Of a stretch of DNA of 20,702 nucleotides, positions 1 to 8,326 are shown piece by piece. The notes under the pieces are model-generated. The model was not told the origin of the DNA. It saw only the letters and a list, made by a program, of their open reading frames with translations, and ran no database searches. This DNA comes from an uncultured Oceanobacillus sp. (GTDB taxonomy: Bacteria; Bacillota; Bacilli; Bacillales; Amphibacillaceae). Within the stretch, counting starts at the first letter, position 1, and every line of letters starts with the position of its first letter. The DNA is taken from assembly GCA_938004015.1 (NCBI GenBank), contig CALKWU010000169.1, positions 1 to 20,702 of the forward strand. The letters are read 5' to 3'. Made by a program: the position numbers and the translations under genes.

Positions 1-32
1 TGGGCCAAACGGGGACAGACCCCGTTTGGCCA
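1..32. repeat. 33-nt palindromic repeat, copy 1
   Basis: A perfect 12-bp stem pairs 3-14 with 20-31 around the 5-nt loop ACAGA. The copy begins one base past the spoVR stop codon (33-35). It is a GGGCC-type member of the family found throughout the window. It could also act as a 3'-end hairpin for the spoVR transcript, but its downstream flank lies outside the window. Confidence 0.9.
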
Positions 33-1433
33 CTACAAAAATTTTTTCCGCACTTCTTCTCCGTAACAGCTGAAGCGGACCGTCCGTTCTTCCACGATCG
101 TTTCGATATGGACCGGGCGTCCCCACAAGTCATAAATGTATGGGAGGACATGTTCCAAATATGGCAAATCCAGTTCCACCTCTTCGTAATGGTGCATGAG
201 GTAAAGTTCCCCGTTCCGATTGTAATCTCCATCCACGACGGTAATATAAGGAAAACCGCCATTAACTCGCATCATGATCAACTGATCTCTGATTTCTTCA
301 AAATCTTTCGTGGAGATGCGGTAATCCCTGCCCTTTTTTTCGAACAAATATAAATCTTCCTGTTGGACGAGGTCTTTCGTCAAATAGTTGCGGATAAATG
401 AAGTGTCTGAATCGATCTCCCTGATTTCAAAGATTTTTTCCCGTCCGCTGTTCGGCTTCACACCACGGGCGAGCATCTCTTCACTTGGCTTGTCGTAACT
501 TTTTTCCACCGCTTCGAAAATCTTCAAACCCAAGTAATACGGATTCACCGACGTCCTTGACGGTTGGAGCACATTCGCATTCAACGCCGCATACTCGATC
601 GTTTCCTTACTCGACAAATCCATCTCCCGCATAATCCGCTGATGCCAATAAGTCGCCCAGCCTTCGTTCATGATTTTCGTTTCCAATTGCGGCCAAAAAT
701 AGAGCATTTCTTCCCGCAACATCGTCAAAATATCCCTTTGCCATTCATCCAACTCCCGACTATGCTGTTCTAGAAAATACAGTAAATCCTTTTCCGGCTT
801 TGGCGGAATTTTTTTCCGTGCTGTACGCTGCGGACGCTTTTCCACTTCCCGATCATCCAGTGCCCAAAGGTCGTCGTATGGTGTTTTCTTTCGTTCGACC
901 ACTCCATCATCGTCTTCATCATCCACCGCTTCCGTACGTGTCAACGAAGGGTCGACATGCTCCTGAATGGAAAGGACGCGATCCAAAAAATCCTCGACGA
1001 CTTGTTTTCCATACCGCCTTTCATATGCGTGGATCCGCTCCGCAGTCGTCGACATGCTTTCCACCATATCCCGGCGTGTATTGGAAAACCAAATATTATT
1101 TTTGAAAAAATCACTATGGGCAAGGACGTGGGCGATGATCATTTTGTTTTGGATGAGGCTGTTCGTATCGAGCAAAAATGCATAACACGGGTCGGAATTG
1201 ATGACAAGTTCATAAATTTTGTTTAACCCTAAATCATATTGCAACTTCATTTTGTGGAACTGTTTACCGAAACTCCAATGGCTGAAACGGGTCGGCATCC
1301 CGTAAGCGCCGAACGTGTAAATGATGTCAGCGGGGCAAATTTCATAACGCATCGGATAAAAATCAAGACCGAACCCTTCCGCAATTTCCGTAATCTCGGC
1401 GATCGCGTATTCCAATTCCTTTTCTACGGTCAC
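33..1433 (-). CDS. spoVR: SpoVR family stage V sporulation protein
   Basis: SpoVR-family protein of 466 aa, essentially the length known for the Bacillus family. In B. subtilis SpoVR is needed for normal spore cortex formation; its biochemistry is unknown. The N-terminal segment around residues 20-80 (FYPMRYEICPADIIYTFGAY, then MPTRFSHWSFGKQFHKMK) is the hallmark conserved block. A strongly acidic, probably disordered linker follows at about 165-210, then the conserved NEGWATYWHQRIM block near 260. The start is GTG at 1433 and overlaps the yhbH stop as GTGA, implying translational coupling. It is the last gene of prkA-yhbH-spoVR, an arrangement also conserved in Proteobacteria (yeaG-yeaH-ycgB), so the three proteins probably work together. 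The stop is TAG, directly followed by a palindromic repeat. Confidence 0.95.
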   Translation of the reverse strand: MTVEKELEYAIAEITEIAEGFGLDFYPMRYEICPADIIYTFGAYGMPTRFSHWSFGKQFHKMKLQYDLGLNKIYELVINSDPCYAFLLDTNSLIQNKMIIAHVLAHSDFFKNNIWFSNTRRDMVESMSTTAERIHAYERRYGKQVVEDFLDRVLSIQEHVDPSLTRTEAVDDEDDDGVVERKKTPYDDLWALDDREVEKRPQRTARKKIPPKPEKDLLYFLEQHSRELDEWQRDILTMLREEMLYFWPQLETKIMNEGWATYWHQRIMREMDLSSKETIEYAALNANVLQPSRTSVNPYYLGLKIFEAVEKSYDKPSEEMLARGVKPNSGREKIFEIREIDSDTSFIRNYLTKDLVQQEDLYLFEKKGRDYRISTKDFEEIRDQLIMMRVNGGFPYITVVDGDYNRNGELYLMHHYEEVELDLPYLEHVLPYIYDLWGRPVHIETIVEERTVRFSCYGEEVRKKFL

Positions 1434-2599
1434 CGGACTCCCTCCCCCGTCTCCATCCGGGAAAAAATCGCCTTCAATGCCGGATAAACGTCTTGTTTTT
1501 CCCGCAATTGATAGTGGCGGAAGTTCGGATGTTTAATCGATTGATACGTGTTCATCAATGTGGAGTAGCGGTTATAACTGTTGACTTCTGCGTAACCGAA
1601 CATTTGCGACACACCCAGCAATTCTTCTACAAGTTTCAAACATTTCACATTATCGGACGTAATGTTTTCCCCATCGGAAAAATGGATCGGATAAATGTTG
1701 TAGCGTGCTGGCGGATATTTTTCTTCAATGAGTTCCAACGCTTTGAGATAGGCGGAGGAACAAATCGTCCCCCCGCTTTGCCCTTTGGAGAAAAACTCTT
1801 CCTTCGTCACGACATTCGCCGCCGTATGATGGGCAATGAACTCAAATTCCACCGACTCATATTTTTTGATCAAAAACCGATTCATCCAGAAGAAGAAACT
1901 ACGGGCGACGTATTTTTCAAATGTCCCCATCGATGCACTCGTGTCCATCATCGCAAGGACAACCGCTTTCGATTCATACCGTACTGACTCATTCCACGTT
2001 TTGAAACGCAAATCGTCCGGTAAAATCGGTGTGATGCTCGGCTTCCCTTTTGTCGCATTGCGCTTCAATGCTGAAAGTATCGTTCGTTTTTTATCGATAT
2101 TCCCCATCAATCCTTTTTTGCGAACATCGTTGAATTCGATGCTTTCCGTCACCATTTCCCCGGTTTCTTTTTCCGCAATGTTCGGCAGTTCCAATTCCTT
2201 CAATAGCGCTTCTTCGATATCCGCTAAAGAAACTTCCATCTCAAAATAATCTTCTCCCGGCTCTTCCCCCGGTTCCATGCCACCTCCATCACCATCACCC
2301 CCTGGCGATCTGGCAATCATATCGCCGACTTCACTATCCCCATCCCCTTGGCCGACGTGTTTTGTTTTATCGTAATTGTAGCGGATTTTATATTCATCAA
2401 GGGAGCGGATCGGAATTTTCACGACCCGTTTCCCGTCCGATAAAATGATATTTTCTTCACTGACCAAATCCGGAAGATTGTTTTTGATCGCTTCCCGGAC
2501 CTTCTCCAGATGACGCTGTTGATCTTGATTGCCTTTCCTGTGGAGGGACCAATTTTCCTTAGAGACGAAAAATTGCTGTTCGCTCGTTTTTTTTCCCAT
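1430..2599 (-). CDS. yhbH: YhbH/DUF444 sporulation protein, von Willebrand A-like
   Basis: DUF444 (YhbH/YeaH) protein, 389 aa, close to the usual family length. The N-terminal part carries the conserved HVGQGDGD motif (81-88) and a glycine/acidic linker (about 98-120). The C-terminal half resembles a von Willebrand A domain with a metal-ion-dependent adhesion-type DxSxS motif, DTSAS, at 219-223. In sporulating Bacillus the gene is part of the sporulation programme, but no reaction is established; a scaffold or adaptor role with the AAA+ protein PrkA is inference from conserved linkage. The ATG start is preceded by AGGAGG at 6-nt spacing. The upstream gap to prkA is about 100 bp and contains a large stem-loop. 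The 3' end overlaps spoVR by 4 nt (GTGA). Confidence 0.94.
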   Translation of the reverse strand: MGKKTSEQQFFVSKENWSLHRKGNQDQQRHLEKVREAIKNNLPDLVSEENIILSDGKRVVKIPIRSLDEYKIRYNYDKTKHVGQGDGDSEVGDMIARSPGGDGDGGGMEPGEEPGEDYFEMEVSLADIEEALLKELELPNIAEKETGEMVTESIEFNDVRKKGLMGNIDKKRTILSALKRNATKGKPSITPILPDDLRFKTWNESVRYESKAVVLAMMDTSASMGTFEKYVARSFFFWMNRFLIKKYESVEFEFIAHHTAANVVTKEEFFSKGQSGGTICSSAYLKALELIEEKYPPARYNIYPIHFSDGENITSDNVKCLKLVEELLGVSQMFGYAEVNSYNRYSTLMNTYQSIKHPNFRHYQLREKQDVYPALKAIFSRMETGEGVR

Positions 2600-2618
2600 C
2601 CTTCTCCTCCTTCACATC

Positions 2619-2699
2619 GTTTTTGAAAAACAGTGGTTGCTTATCATAGCTTATTCATTTCTTCTCTATGTGCTTCTAAGCTATACACTGTTTCAAAAC
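2619..2699 (-). other. Large imperfect stem-loop between prkA and yhbH
   Basis: An outer stem pairs 2619-2635 with 2686-2699 (GTTTTGAAACAGTG against its imperfect complement). An inner perfect 8-bp stem pairs 2646-2653 (ATAGCTTA) with 2677-2684, with a 10-nt bulge on one side between the stems. The structure begins 3 nt after the prkA stop and ends before the yhbH ribosome binding site. Its position suits an mRNA processing or stability element that sets different prkA and yhbH levels, or the remnant of a small inserted repeat. Confidence 0.6.
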
Positions 2700-2702
2700 G
2701 AC

Positions 2703-4598
2703 TCAGCGATTCAGCAAACTTCCGACATAACGGAGCAACTCATTGGCGGAGGTGGAATTATAACCATATTCATCGATCAGGCGGGCAATCACTTCATTCA
2801 CTTTTTTCAATTGGTTTTCATCCGGTGTTTGCGAGGTCGTCGTTATTTTCACGACATCTTTCAAATCGGCGAACAATTTCTTCTGGATCGCTTCCCGGAG
2901 CCGTTCGTGGGAATGGTAGTCGAACTGTTTCCCTTTCCTCGCGTAGGCGGAAAGCCGGATCAATATTTCTTCCCGGAACGCTTTTTTCGCATTTTCCGAA
3001 ATGCCGATTTGTTCTTCAATCGAGCGCATCAATTTTTCATCCGGATTCATTTCTTCCCCTGTCAACGGATCGCGGAGTTTATTGTTGTTGCAATAGGCCT
3101 CCACGTTATCCAAATAATTGTCCATGAGTGACTTGGCCGACTCTTCATAAGAATAGACGAACGCTTTTTGCACCTCGTTTTTCGCAATTTCGTCATATTC
3201 TTTCCGGGCGACGGCAATGAAATTCATATACTTTTCCGCATCTTCCCGGGCAATCGATGGATGTTGATCGAGTCCGTCTTTCAAGGAACGCAACACGTCC
3301 AGGGCATTGATCGACGGCACTTTTTTTCGGATGATCGCCGAGGAAATCCGATTGATGACATAACGGGGATCAATCCCACTCATCCCTTCATCTTGATGTT
3401 CCCGCCGCAATTCTTCGACATCGACCTGATTGAAACCCTCGACACTTTCCCCGTCATACAGACGCATTTTTTTCACTAAATCGATGCCATGCTTTTTCGA
3501 TTCTTTCAAACGGGTCAGGACAGAAAAAATGGCAGCTACCCGAAGCGCATGTGGTGCAATGTGGACATCTGCCATATCACTTTCCCGAATCATTTTCTCA
3601 TAAATTTTTTCCTCTTCACTTACCCGGAGATTGTATGGAATCGGCATGACGATGATCCGTGAATGGAGTGCTTCGTTCTTTTTATTGGCGATGAACGAAC
3701 GGTATTCCGTCTCATTTGAATGTGCAATAATGAGCTCGTCGGCCGAAATGAGAGCGAACCTTCCTGCTTTGAAGTTTCCTTCTTGAGTCAACGAGAGGAG
3801 ATGCCATAAAAATTTTTCATCGGACTTTAAAATTTCCTGGAACTCCATCATGCCGCGGTTCGCTTTGTTCAACTCTCCATCGAAGCGGTAAGCTCGTGGG
3901 TCGGATTCCGAACCGTATTCGGCGATCGTGGAAAAATCAATGCTGCCGGTGAGGTCTGCGATGTCTTGAGACTTCGGATCCGACGGGCTGAACGTGCCAA
4001 TGCCGACCCGTTTATCTTCTGAAAAAAATATCCGTTCGACGAGGACATCTTCAATTTTTCCGTTGTACTCTTGTTCAAGACGCATGGTATTTAACGGTGA
4101 TAAACTTCCTTCAATGCGGATGCCATACTCTTTTTGAAAATCATCGCGGAGATGGGGCGGAATCAAATGCAACGGATCTTCGTGCATCGGACAGCCTTTA
4201 ATGGCGTAAACGGCACCTGCATCCGTCCGGGAATAATCTTCCAACCCTCGCTTCAATAGATTGACGATCGTCGACTTACCGCCACTGACCGGTCCCATGA
4301 GCAGTAAAATCCTTTTTCTCACATCCAGCCTTTTCGCTGCCGGATGAAAATACTCCTCGACCAGTCTCTCAATCGCATCTTCCAAGCCGAAAATGTCATT
4401 GCTGAAAAAATGGTACGTTTTCCGTCCATTATCCTCCGTGATTCCTTTATCCTTGATCATATTATATACACGGGAATGAGCAGACTGAGCGACATACGGT
4501 CTTTCCTTTAAAATTTCGAGATACTCACCGAACGTGCCTTCCCATCGTAAACGATTTTCTTCTTCACGATACGCTCGAACCTTATCTAAAATGTCCAT
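2703..4598 (-). CDS. prkA: PrkA AAA+ protein (serine kinase/Lon-like protease family)
   Basis: PrkA family protein, 631 aa, matching the B. subtilis length. The Walker A motif GPVSGGKST is at 102-110 in the N-terminal AAA+ domain, preceded by the typical FFSNDIFGLEDAIERLVEYF-like block (about 64-84, here with VEEYF). The C-terminal part is the PrkA-specific domain, rich in charged helices. The family was named for serine protein kinase activity, and later work on the Bacillus protein argued for a Lon-like ATP-dependent protease, so the activity is best left open. It acts in the mother cell during sporulation in B. subtilis and precedes yhbH and spoVR. The ATG start has GGAGG 7 nt upstream, and a sigma-E-like promoter lies about 33 nt further upstream. 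Confidence 0.95.
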   Translation of the reverse strand: MDILDKVRAYREEENRLRWEGTFGEYLEILKERPYVAQSAHSRVYNMIKDKGITEDNGRKTYHFFSNDIFGLEDAIERLVEEYFHPAAKRLDVRKRILLLMGPVSGGKSTIVNLLKRGLEDYSRTDAGAVYAIKGCPMHEDPLHLIPPHLRDDFQKEYGIRIEGSLSPLNTMRLEQEYNGKIEDVLVERIFFSEDKRVGIGTFSPSDPKSQDIADLTGSIDFSTIAEYGSESDPRAYRFDGELNKANRGMMEFQEILKSDEKFLWHLLSLTQEGNFKAGRFALISADELIIAHSNETEYRSFIANKKNEALHSRIIVMPIPYNLRVSEEEKIYEKMIRESDMADVHIAPHALRVAAIFSVLTRLKESKKHGIDLVKKMRLYDGESVEGFNQVDVEELRREHQDEGMSGIDPRYVINRISSAIIRKKVPSINALDVLRSLKDGLDQHPSIAREDAEKYMNFIAVARKEYDEIAKNEVQKAFVYSYEESAKSLMDNYLDNVEAYCNNNKLRDPLTGEEMNPDEKLMRSIEEQIGISENAKKAFREEILIRLSAYARKGKQFDYHSHERLREAIQKKLFADLKDVVKITTTSQTPDENQLKKVNEVIARLIDEYGYNSTSANELLRYVGSLLNR

Positions 4599-4630
4599 AG
4601 AACTCCCTCCATGCTTAGAGCGATTTATAT

Positions 4631-4660
4631 ATCCTATGCAGGACAGGAGACTAACATTAC
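4631..4660 (-). promoter_or_regulatory. Candidate sigma-E promoter of prkA operon
   Basis: On the minus strand, GTAATGTT (4653-4660) is followed after exactly 14 bp by CATAGGAT (4631-4638). Sigma-E promoters of Bacillus have a -35 like GTMATATT and a -10 like CATACAAT with about 14 bp between them. The spacing fits, with one mismatch in the -35 and two in the -10. prkA is sigma-E-dependent in B. subtilis, which supports the call. No transcript data are available here. Confidence 0.5.
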
Positions 4661-5020
4661 CGCTTAAAAAAACGCAAAAACCGTGTGGATGAAAGGACGA
4701 GGGTGGTGGGAGCAGTCGAATGGTAGTATTTGAGAGGAAAGTGAAATAGGATGATAAGTGGGATAGCTTTTAGACAAATCGTGAGGGCTACTATTGGCTG
4801 CACGAGCACTTAGTCATGGTTCATGAGCTTTTTTCTATTGGTCATGAGCGCTTTGATGTCGTCATGAGCGAATGGCATGCCTCCATGAACATTTTTGCGA
4901 AAAACCTGAACGCGTTTTTGACCATAAGTGTTTTTGCGGAGCGGCGCGCTTTTTCAGAAATTTCCGGAAAAGGCGATACCACCCCGCAAAACAAACAGTA
5001 AAAGGACGTATTGCTACCGC
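4661..5020. other. Gene-free stretch with ~20-nt periodic TCATGAGC repeat
   Basis: No convincing gene is seen. TCATGAGC occurs at 4821, 4842 and 4862, with a decayed copy CCATGAAC at 4883 and a partial GTCATGGT at 4813, so the period is 20-21 nt. The intervening bases are not conserved. The rest of the interval is unremarkable. A 61-codon plus-strand reading frame across it mostly reflects the repeat and has no recognisable domain. Confidence 0.5.
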
Positions 5021-5458
5021 TTATTTTTTAATATGTTCCTGATATTCCTCGATAGACACTTTTTCCCCTTCAACAATCAAGTATTGGGTTGGCGTTTTGA
5101 GAAGCACCCAAGTCATCACTTCGCCTTCTGTCGCATCATTGACGACGAAGTGCCATTCCTCATCATACTTTTCGTCCAACTCTTCGACAATATCCGGCTG
5201 GAGACGATTTCTCGTCAACTGGGCCGCATTCAAAAGTGAGATCCCCCCCACTGCCCGAGGATGGCTTGCCAACTCTTGCGTCAATTCTTCGATCGGGTGC
5301 TCCTCCAATATGTCATCACTGAAATACGTCGCCACTGCTTCCTCCTCTTCCATCAATGCCTGGGTATACATATCCTCTATCACTCTTACGGAAGCGGGAT
5401 TTAAACAACCGGTCAATATCACTACAATACTAAGCAGAAGGACGACCAACTTTTTCAT
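5021..5458 (-). CDS. Small predicted lipoprotein, function unknown
   Basis: A 145-aa secreted lipoprotein is predicted. The N-terminus is Lys-Lys followed by about 12 hydrophobic residues and a lipobox ending in LTGC, so the mature protein should be anchored on the outer face of the membrane through Cys-18. The mature part is acidic, with a VRVIEDMYTQALMEEEE segment followed by a mixed alpha/beta stretch. The pattern loosely suggests an NTF2-like fold, but I do not recognise the family. The ATG at 5458 is preceded by AAGGAG at 8 nt; an adjacent in-frame TTG at 5461 (5-nt spacing) is the alternative start. The gene lies 12 nt behind the aldo/keto reductase and is probably co-transcribed with it. 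No terminator with a clear U-tract was found downstream. Confidence 0.8.
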   Translation of the reverse strand: MKKLVVLLLSIVVILTGCLNPASVRVIEDMYTQALMEEEEAVATYFSDDILEEHPIEELTQELASHPRAVGGISLLNAAQLTRNRLQPDIVEELDEKYDEEWHFVVNDATEGEVMTWVLLKTPTQYLIVEGEKVSIEEYQEHIKK

Positions 5459-5470
5459 CAAACGTTCTCC

Positions 5471-6295
5471 TTAAAAATCATCCGGATTGGAGCCGGTCCG
5501 TTCATTTCTGTTCAAATCTGTTATTTGTTCCACTTCGTCATCAGTCAATGTAAAATCGAAAATATCCGCATTTTCAATCATCCGCTCTTTATTGACCGTC
5601 TTCGGAATCGTAGCGACGCCTTGTTCGATATCCCAGCGCAAAATGACTTGCGGTACCGTTTTTCCATATTTTTCCGCAATGTCCACCAAGAGAGGTTCAT
5701 CAAAAATCCGCCCCTTTTTAAGCGGTGACCATGCTTGCATTTGAATATCGTGTTCCCGGCAGAAAGCGAGCACTTCCCGCTGGGTCAAATGCGGGTGGAA
5801 TTCGATTTGGTTCACTACCGGTTTGATTTCGGCATCTTTCAACAATTCTTCCAAATGATGCACATGGAAATTACTCACACCGATGGCCCGCACTCTGCCT
5901 TCTTTATACAGCTTTTCCATCGCACGCCATGTATCTTTGAATTTTCCAGAAACCGGCCAATGGATGAGATAAAGGTCGAGATAATCAAATCCAAGTTTTT
6001 CCAAAGATTCGTCAAATGCTTCCAATGTAGATTCATAGCCTTGGCGATCATTCCAAACTTTCGATGTGACGAAAATTTCTTCCCGGGGAATGCCCGACTC
6101 TCTGACCGCTTGCCCGACTCCTCTTTCATTATCGTAAAATCCTGCCGTATCGATGAGACGGTATCCGACGGACAAAGCGGTCGAGACGGCATCGACCACG
6201 GTTTTTCCTTCTTCCATTTTATACACTCCAAGTCCGAAACCCGGCATGTTCACGCCATTATTCAATGTGATGGTGTCTTGTAAATGCTTGATCAT
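5471..6295 (-). CDS. yvgN: Aldo/keto reductase, YvgN/YtbE type
   Basis: NADPH-dependent aldo/keto reductase, 274 aa, a full-length single TIM barrel. The catalytic tetrad of the superfamily is visible: Asp-49 and Tyr-54 (IDTAGFYDNE), Lys-79 (TSKVW) and His-112 (LIHWP). The C-terminal cofactor-binding segment ATIPKTVNKERMIENADIFDF is intact. From memory the sequence is very close to B. subtilis YvgN, a glyoxal/methylglyoxal reductase, including EELLKDAEIKP and the NQIEFHPHLTQ segment, so detoxification of reactive carbonyls is the likely role; the substrate remains inference. The ATG start has GGAGG at 7 nt. A small lipoprotein gene follows after 12 nt. The orthology is less certain than the family. 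Confidence 0.93.
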   Translation of the reverse strand: MIKHLQDTITLNNGVNMPGFGLGVYKMEEGKTVVDAVSTALSVGYRLIDTAGFYDNERGVGQAVRESGIPREEIFVTSKVWNDRQGYESTLEAFDESLEKLGFDYLDLYLIHWPVSGKFKDTWRAMEKLYKEGRVRAIGVSNFHVHHLEELLKDAEIKPVVNQIEFHPHLTQREVLAFCREHDIQMQAWSPLKKGRIFDEPLLVDIAEKYGKTVPQVILRWDIEQGVATIPKTVNKERMIENADIFDFTLTDDEVEQITDLNRNERTGSNPDDF

Positions 6296-6318
6296 TCGGA
6301 ACCCTCCATTCTTTCTTT

Positions 6319-6348
6319 ATTTTATCATTTCCCCTTGTAGCCTAACAA
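6319..6348 (-). promoter_or_regulatory. Weak candidate sigma-A promoter, aldo/keto reductase
   Basis: On the minus strand TTGTTA (6343-6348) and TAAAAT (6319-6324) are separated by 18 bp, and the -10 lies about 23 nt before the start codon. The -35 matches consensus at only four of six positions. The remaining 230 bp up to position 6580 show no gene or clear signal. Confidence 0.3.
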
Positions 6349-6580
6349 ATAATTATGCGATAAAGGAGAGGGCATGAAAATCTGTGCACAATGACGCAGC
6401 AGGTAAGGACTCAATGACTGCAACCTGTGCCTAAAATCCGGCGATGCATAATGGAAGACACTTCAAGTGCCAGGCTTGGCTTCCTAAAAACTAACCACTC
6501 ATTCTTCCAAGAAAATTCCTTGAAGGTAGGATAAACGCTTTCCTCCTGTCTAAATTCCATAAAAAGAAATAGCGCTGATT

Positions 6581-7522
6581 TTACGCTGCTTTATACACAT
6601 AAACGTTATCCACCAGTTCCCGCTCAAGCTCTCCATTCAACCGTAAATATTCCAGATGGGCAAGGGTTTCGCCGATGGCAAAGCGGGTTTCATGAATGGT
6701 CAACGGTTTGTTGAAAAGTCCTTCACATGCTTCATATACCGTGCATCCATCACGGATAATGTCGTACAATGCCTCCAACCGTTCATAATGATGTTGTTTC
6801 AGTTCCAATACCCGCTCATGGCCATTGTAAAACGGTTTGCCATGAGATGGGATGACGAGATCCACTTCGAGCGTTTCAATTTTCGCGAGTGAATCGAAAT
6901 AGCTGCCGAGCGGATTCGGATCGCCATGGAACCAGTGGGAAATGTTCGGCGTGATTTTCGGTAAAATATGATCGGTGCCCAACAATACATTCTTTTCTTT
7001 ATTGTAAAAAGTGACGAGCCCCTCCGAATGGCCTGGTGTGAAAATGACTTCATATTCATATTTTCCGAGGATGATTTTTTCTCCTTCTTCCAAGTAATGG
7101 TTGATCGTCGGATAAGGATTCACCCGGGGGATGAACTCCTTCGTGTTTTCAACCATTTCTCTACCGATGTCCTCTGGGATACCGGACAAAGTATAATAGG
7201 AATCAAGTTTCGAAAGCAATTCATGTTCCCAAGCATTGATGCCATTTTCCGCATCGACCTTCGTCATGGATACGTCAACACCATATTTTTGTTGAAACCC
7301 TCCTGCATAACCGAAATGATCCGGGTGATAATGGGTAACGATGAGATTTGTCACTTCTTTCCCTTCCAGCTCCCGCTCCCATCGTTCGACTGTTTCTTTG
7401 TTGTGAAGACCCGTGTCGATGACCGTATAGCCGTCCGTCCCTTCAGCAAGGAAACAATTGACATGGTTCAAGCGGAACGGCAAATCAAGACGGATCAATT
7501 GCAAGCCAAATTCTTCCAGCAC
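6581..7522 (-). CDS. Metallo-beta-lactamase fold hydrolase
   Basis: MBL-fold metallo-hydrolase, 313 aa. The dinuclear metal site is complete: HYHPDH at 64-69 (His-64, His-66, Asp-68, His-69), His-165 in GHSEG, bridging Asp-184 in GTDHI, and His-227 in PSHGKP. A C-terminal helical region of about 80 residues after the MBL core resembles the extra domain of LACTB2/YqjP-type proteins. As the last gene behind an enoyl-CoA hydratase-like gene and a nitronate monooxygenase gene, it may hydrolyse a thioester or related intermediate, but the substrate is unknown. The start is GTG at 7522, 19 nt after the upstream gene ends, with a GGGGGTGGGAG purine tract as ribosome binding site. Confidence 0.88.
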   Translation of the reverse strand: MLEEFGLQLIRLDLPFRLNHVNCFLAEGTDGYTVIDTGLHNKETVERWERELEGKEVTNLIVTHYHPDHFGYAGGFQQKYGVDVSMTKVDAENGINAWEHELLSKLDSYYTLSGIPEDIGREMVENTKEFIPRVNPYPTINHYLEEGEKIILGKYEYEVIFTPGHSEGLVTFYNKEKNVLLGTDHILPKITPNISHWFHGDPNPLGSYFDSLAKIETLEVDLVIPSHGKPFYNGHERVLELKQHHYERLEALYDIIRDGCTVYEACEGLFNKPLTIHETRFAIGETLAHLEYLRLNGELERELVDNVYVYKAA

Positions 7523-7540
7523 TTTCTCCCACCCCCTGTC

Positions 7541-8314
7541 TTATTTCCCTTGAAAATTCGGTTTTCTCTTTTCAAAAAAGGCCCGAATTCCTTCTTTGTT
7601 ATCCTCGGACTGGAGGAGCAACGCTTGAACTGCAGTTTCCTGCATATCGCTCGTTTCGTAGTTCAAGTCTTCAGCATGGTTCACAAAATGTTTGACGAAC
7701 CGGTTTGCAAGCGGCGGGCCCTCCACGATGAATTGAGCAAATTCCTTCGCTTCTTCCAATACATCCTCTTCGGCAACACGGTTCACGAGCCCCCATTTTA
7801 CCAACTCCTCCGCTGTGAGTGGTTTTGCTAAAGAAATCCATTCTTTCACTAATGGACGTGGGACGTTATCTGTCAGAGCTTTGATCATACCAAGATCCGG
7901 AATCAAACTGATATTGGAGAAACTGGAAATGAATGTCGTTTGTTTCTCTGCCACAATGAAATCTGCACTGAGTGCGATGCTGAAACCGGCTCCTGCCGCA
8001 AATCCGTGGACCGCCGCAATGACATACGTATCCATTTTTCGGATCGTCTGGACGATTTCCAATGCTTTTTTCATGTAATGAATGATGGAAGCGGATTCAT
8101 TTAAACCGTTGATCGTTTCCAAATCACCGCCTGCTGAAAATCCCTTTCCGGCCCCAGTAAGGATGACGGCCCGGATTTCCCGATTTTCATCCGCCTCTTT
8201 TAATGCTTCGATCAAGTCACGGACTAAATCATAGGATAATGCATTCCTTTTTTCCGGACGATTCATCGTGATGAGCGCCACCTTATTTTCCTTTTTCACT
8301 TCAACAAGACTCAT
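7541..8314 (-). CDS. Enoyl-CoA hydratase/isomerase family protein, PaaG-like
   Basis: Crotonase-fold protein, 257 aa. The oxyanion-hole segments are present: FSAGGD at 59-64 and HGFAAGAG at 103-110. However, the two glutamates of classical enoyl-CoA hydratase (rat Glu-144 and Glu-164) align with Ser-112 and Phe-132. Instead there is Asp-140 in SLIPD, matching the catalytic Asp position of PaaG-type ring-opening/isomerase enzymes (IPDSGG). The protein is therefore more likely a CoA-thioester isomerase than a simple hydratase; the actual substrate is unknown. The C-terminus EGIRAFFEKRKPNF is typical of the family. The ATG follows an AAAGGGGA ribosome binding site and lies 12 nt behind the nitronate monooxygenase gene, so the two are co-transcribed. 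Confidence 0.88.
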   Translation of the reverse strand: MSLVEVKKENKVALITMNRPEKRNALSYDLVRDLIEALKEADENREIRAVILTGAGKGFSAGGDLETINGLNESASIIHYMKKALEIVQTIRKMDTYVIAAVHGFAAGAGFSIALSADFIVAEKQTTFISSFSNISLIPDLGMIKALTDNVPRPLVKEWISLAKPLTAEELVKWGLVNRVAEEDVLEEAKEFAQFIVEGPPLANRFVKHFVNHAEDLNYETSDMQETAVQALLLQSEDNKEGIRAFFEKRKPNFQGK

Positions 8315-8326
8315 AGCAATCCCCTT

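Noticed and set aside
4816..5001. Plus-strand 61-codon reading frame
   Set aside because: Its amino-acid pattern follows the 20-21-nt DNA repeat, there is no ribosome binding site or known domain, and the ends are in low-complexity sequence.
6968..7831. Long plus-strand reading frame opposite the MBL and crotonase genes
   Set aside because: It spans two genes and their junction on the other strand and has no domain; it is a shadow of the real minus-strand genes.
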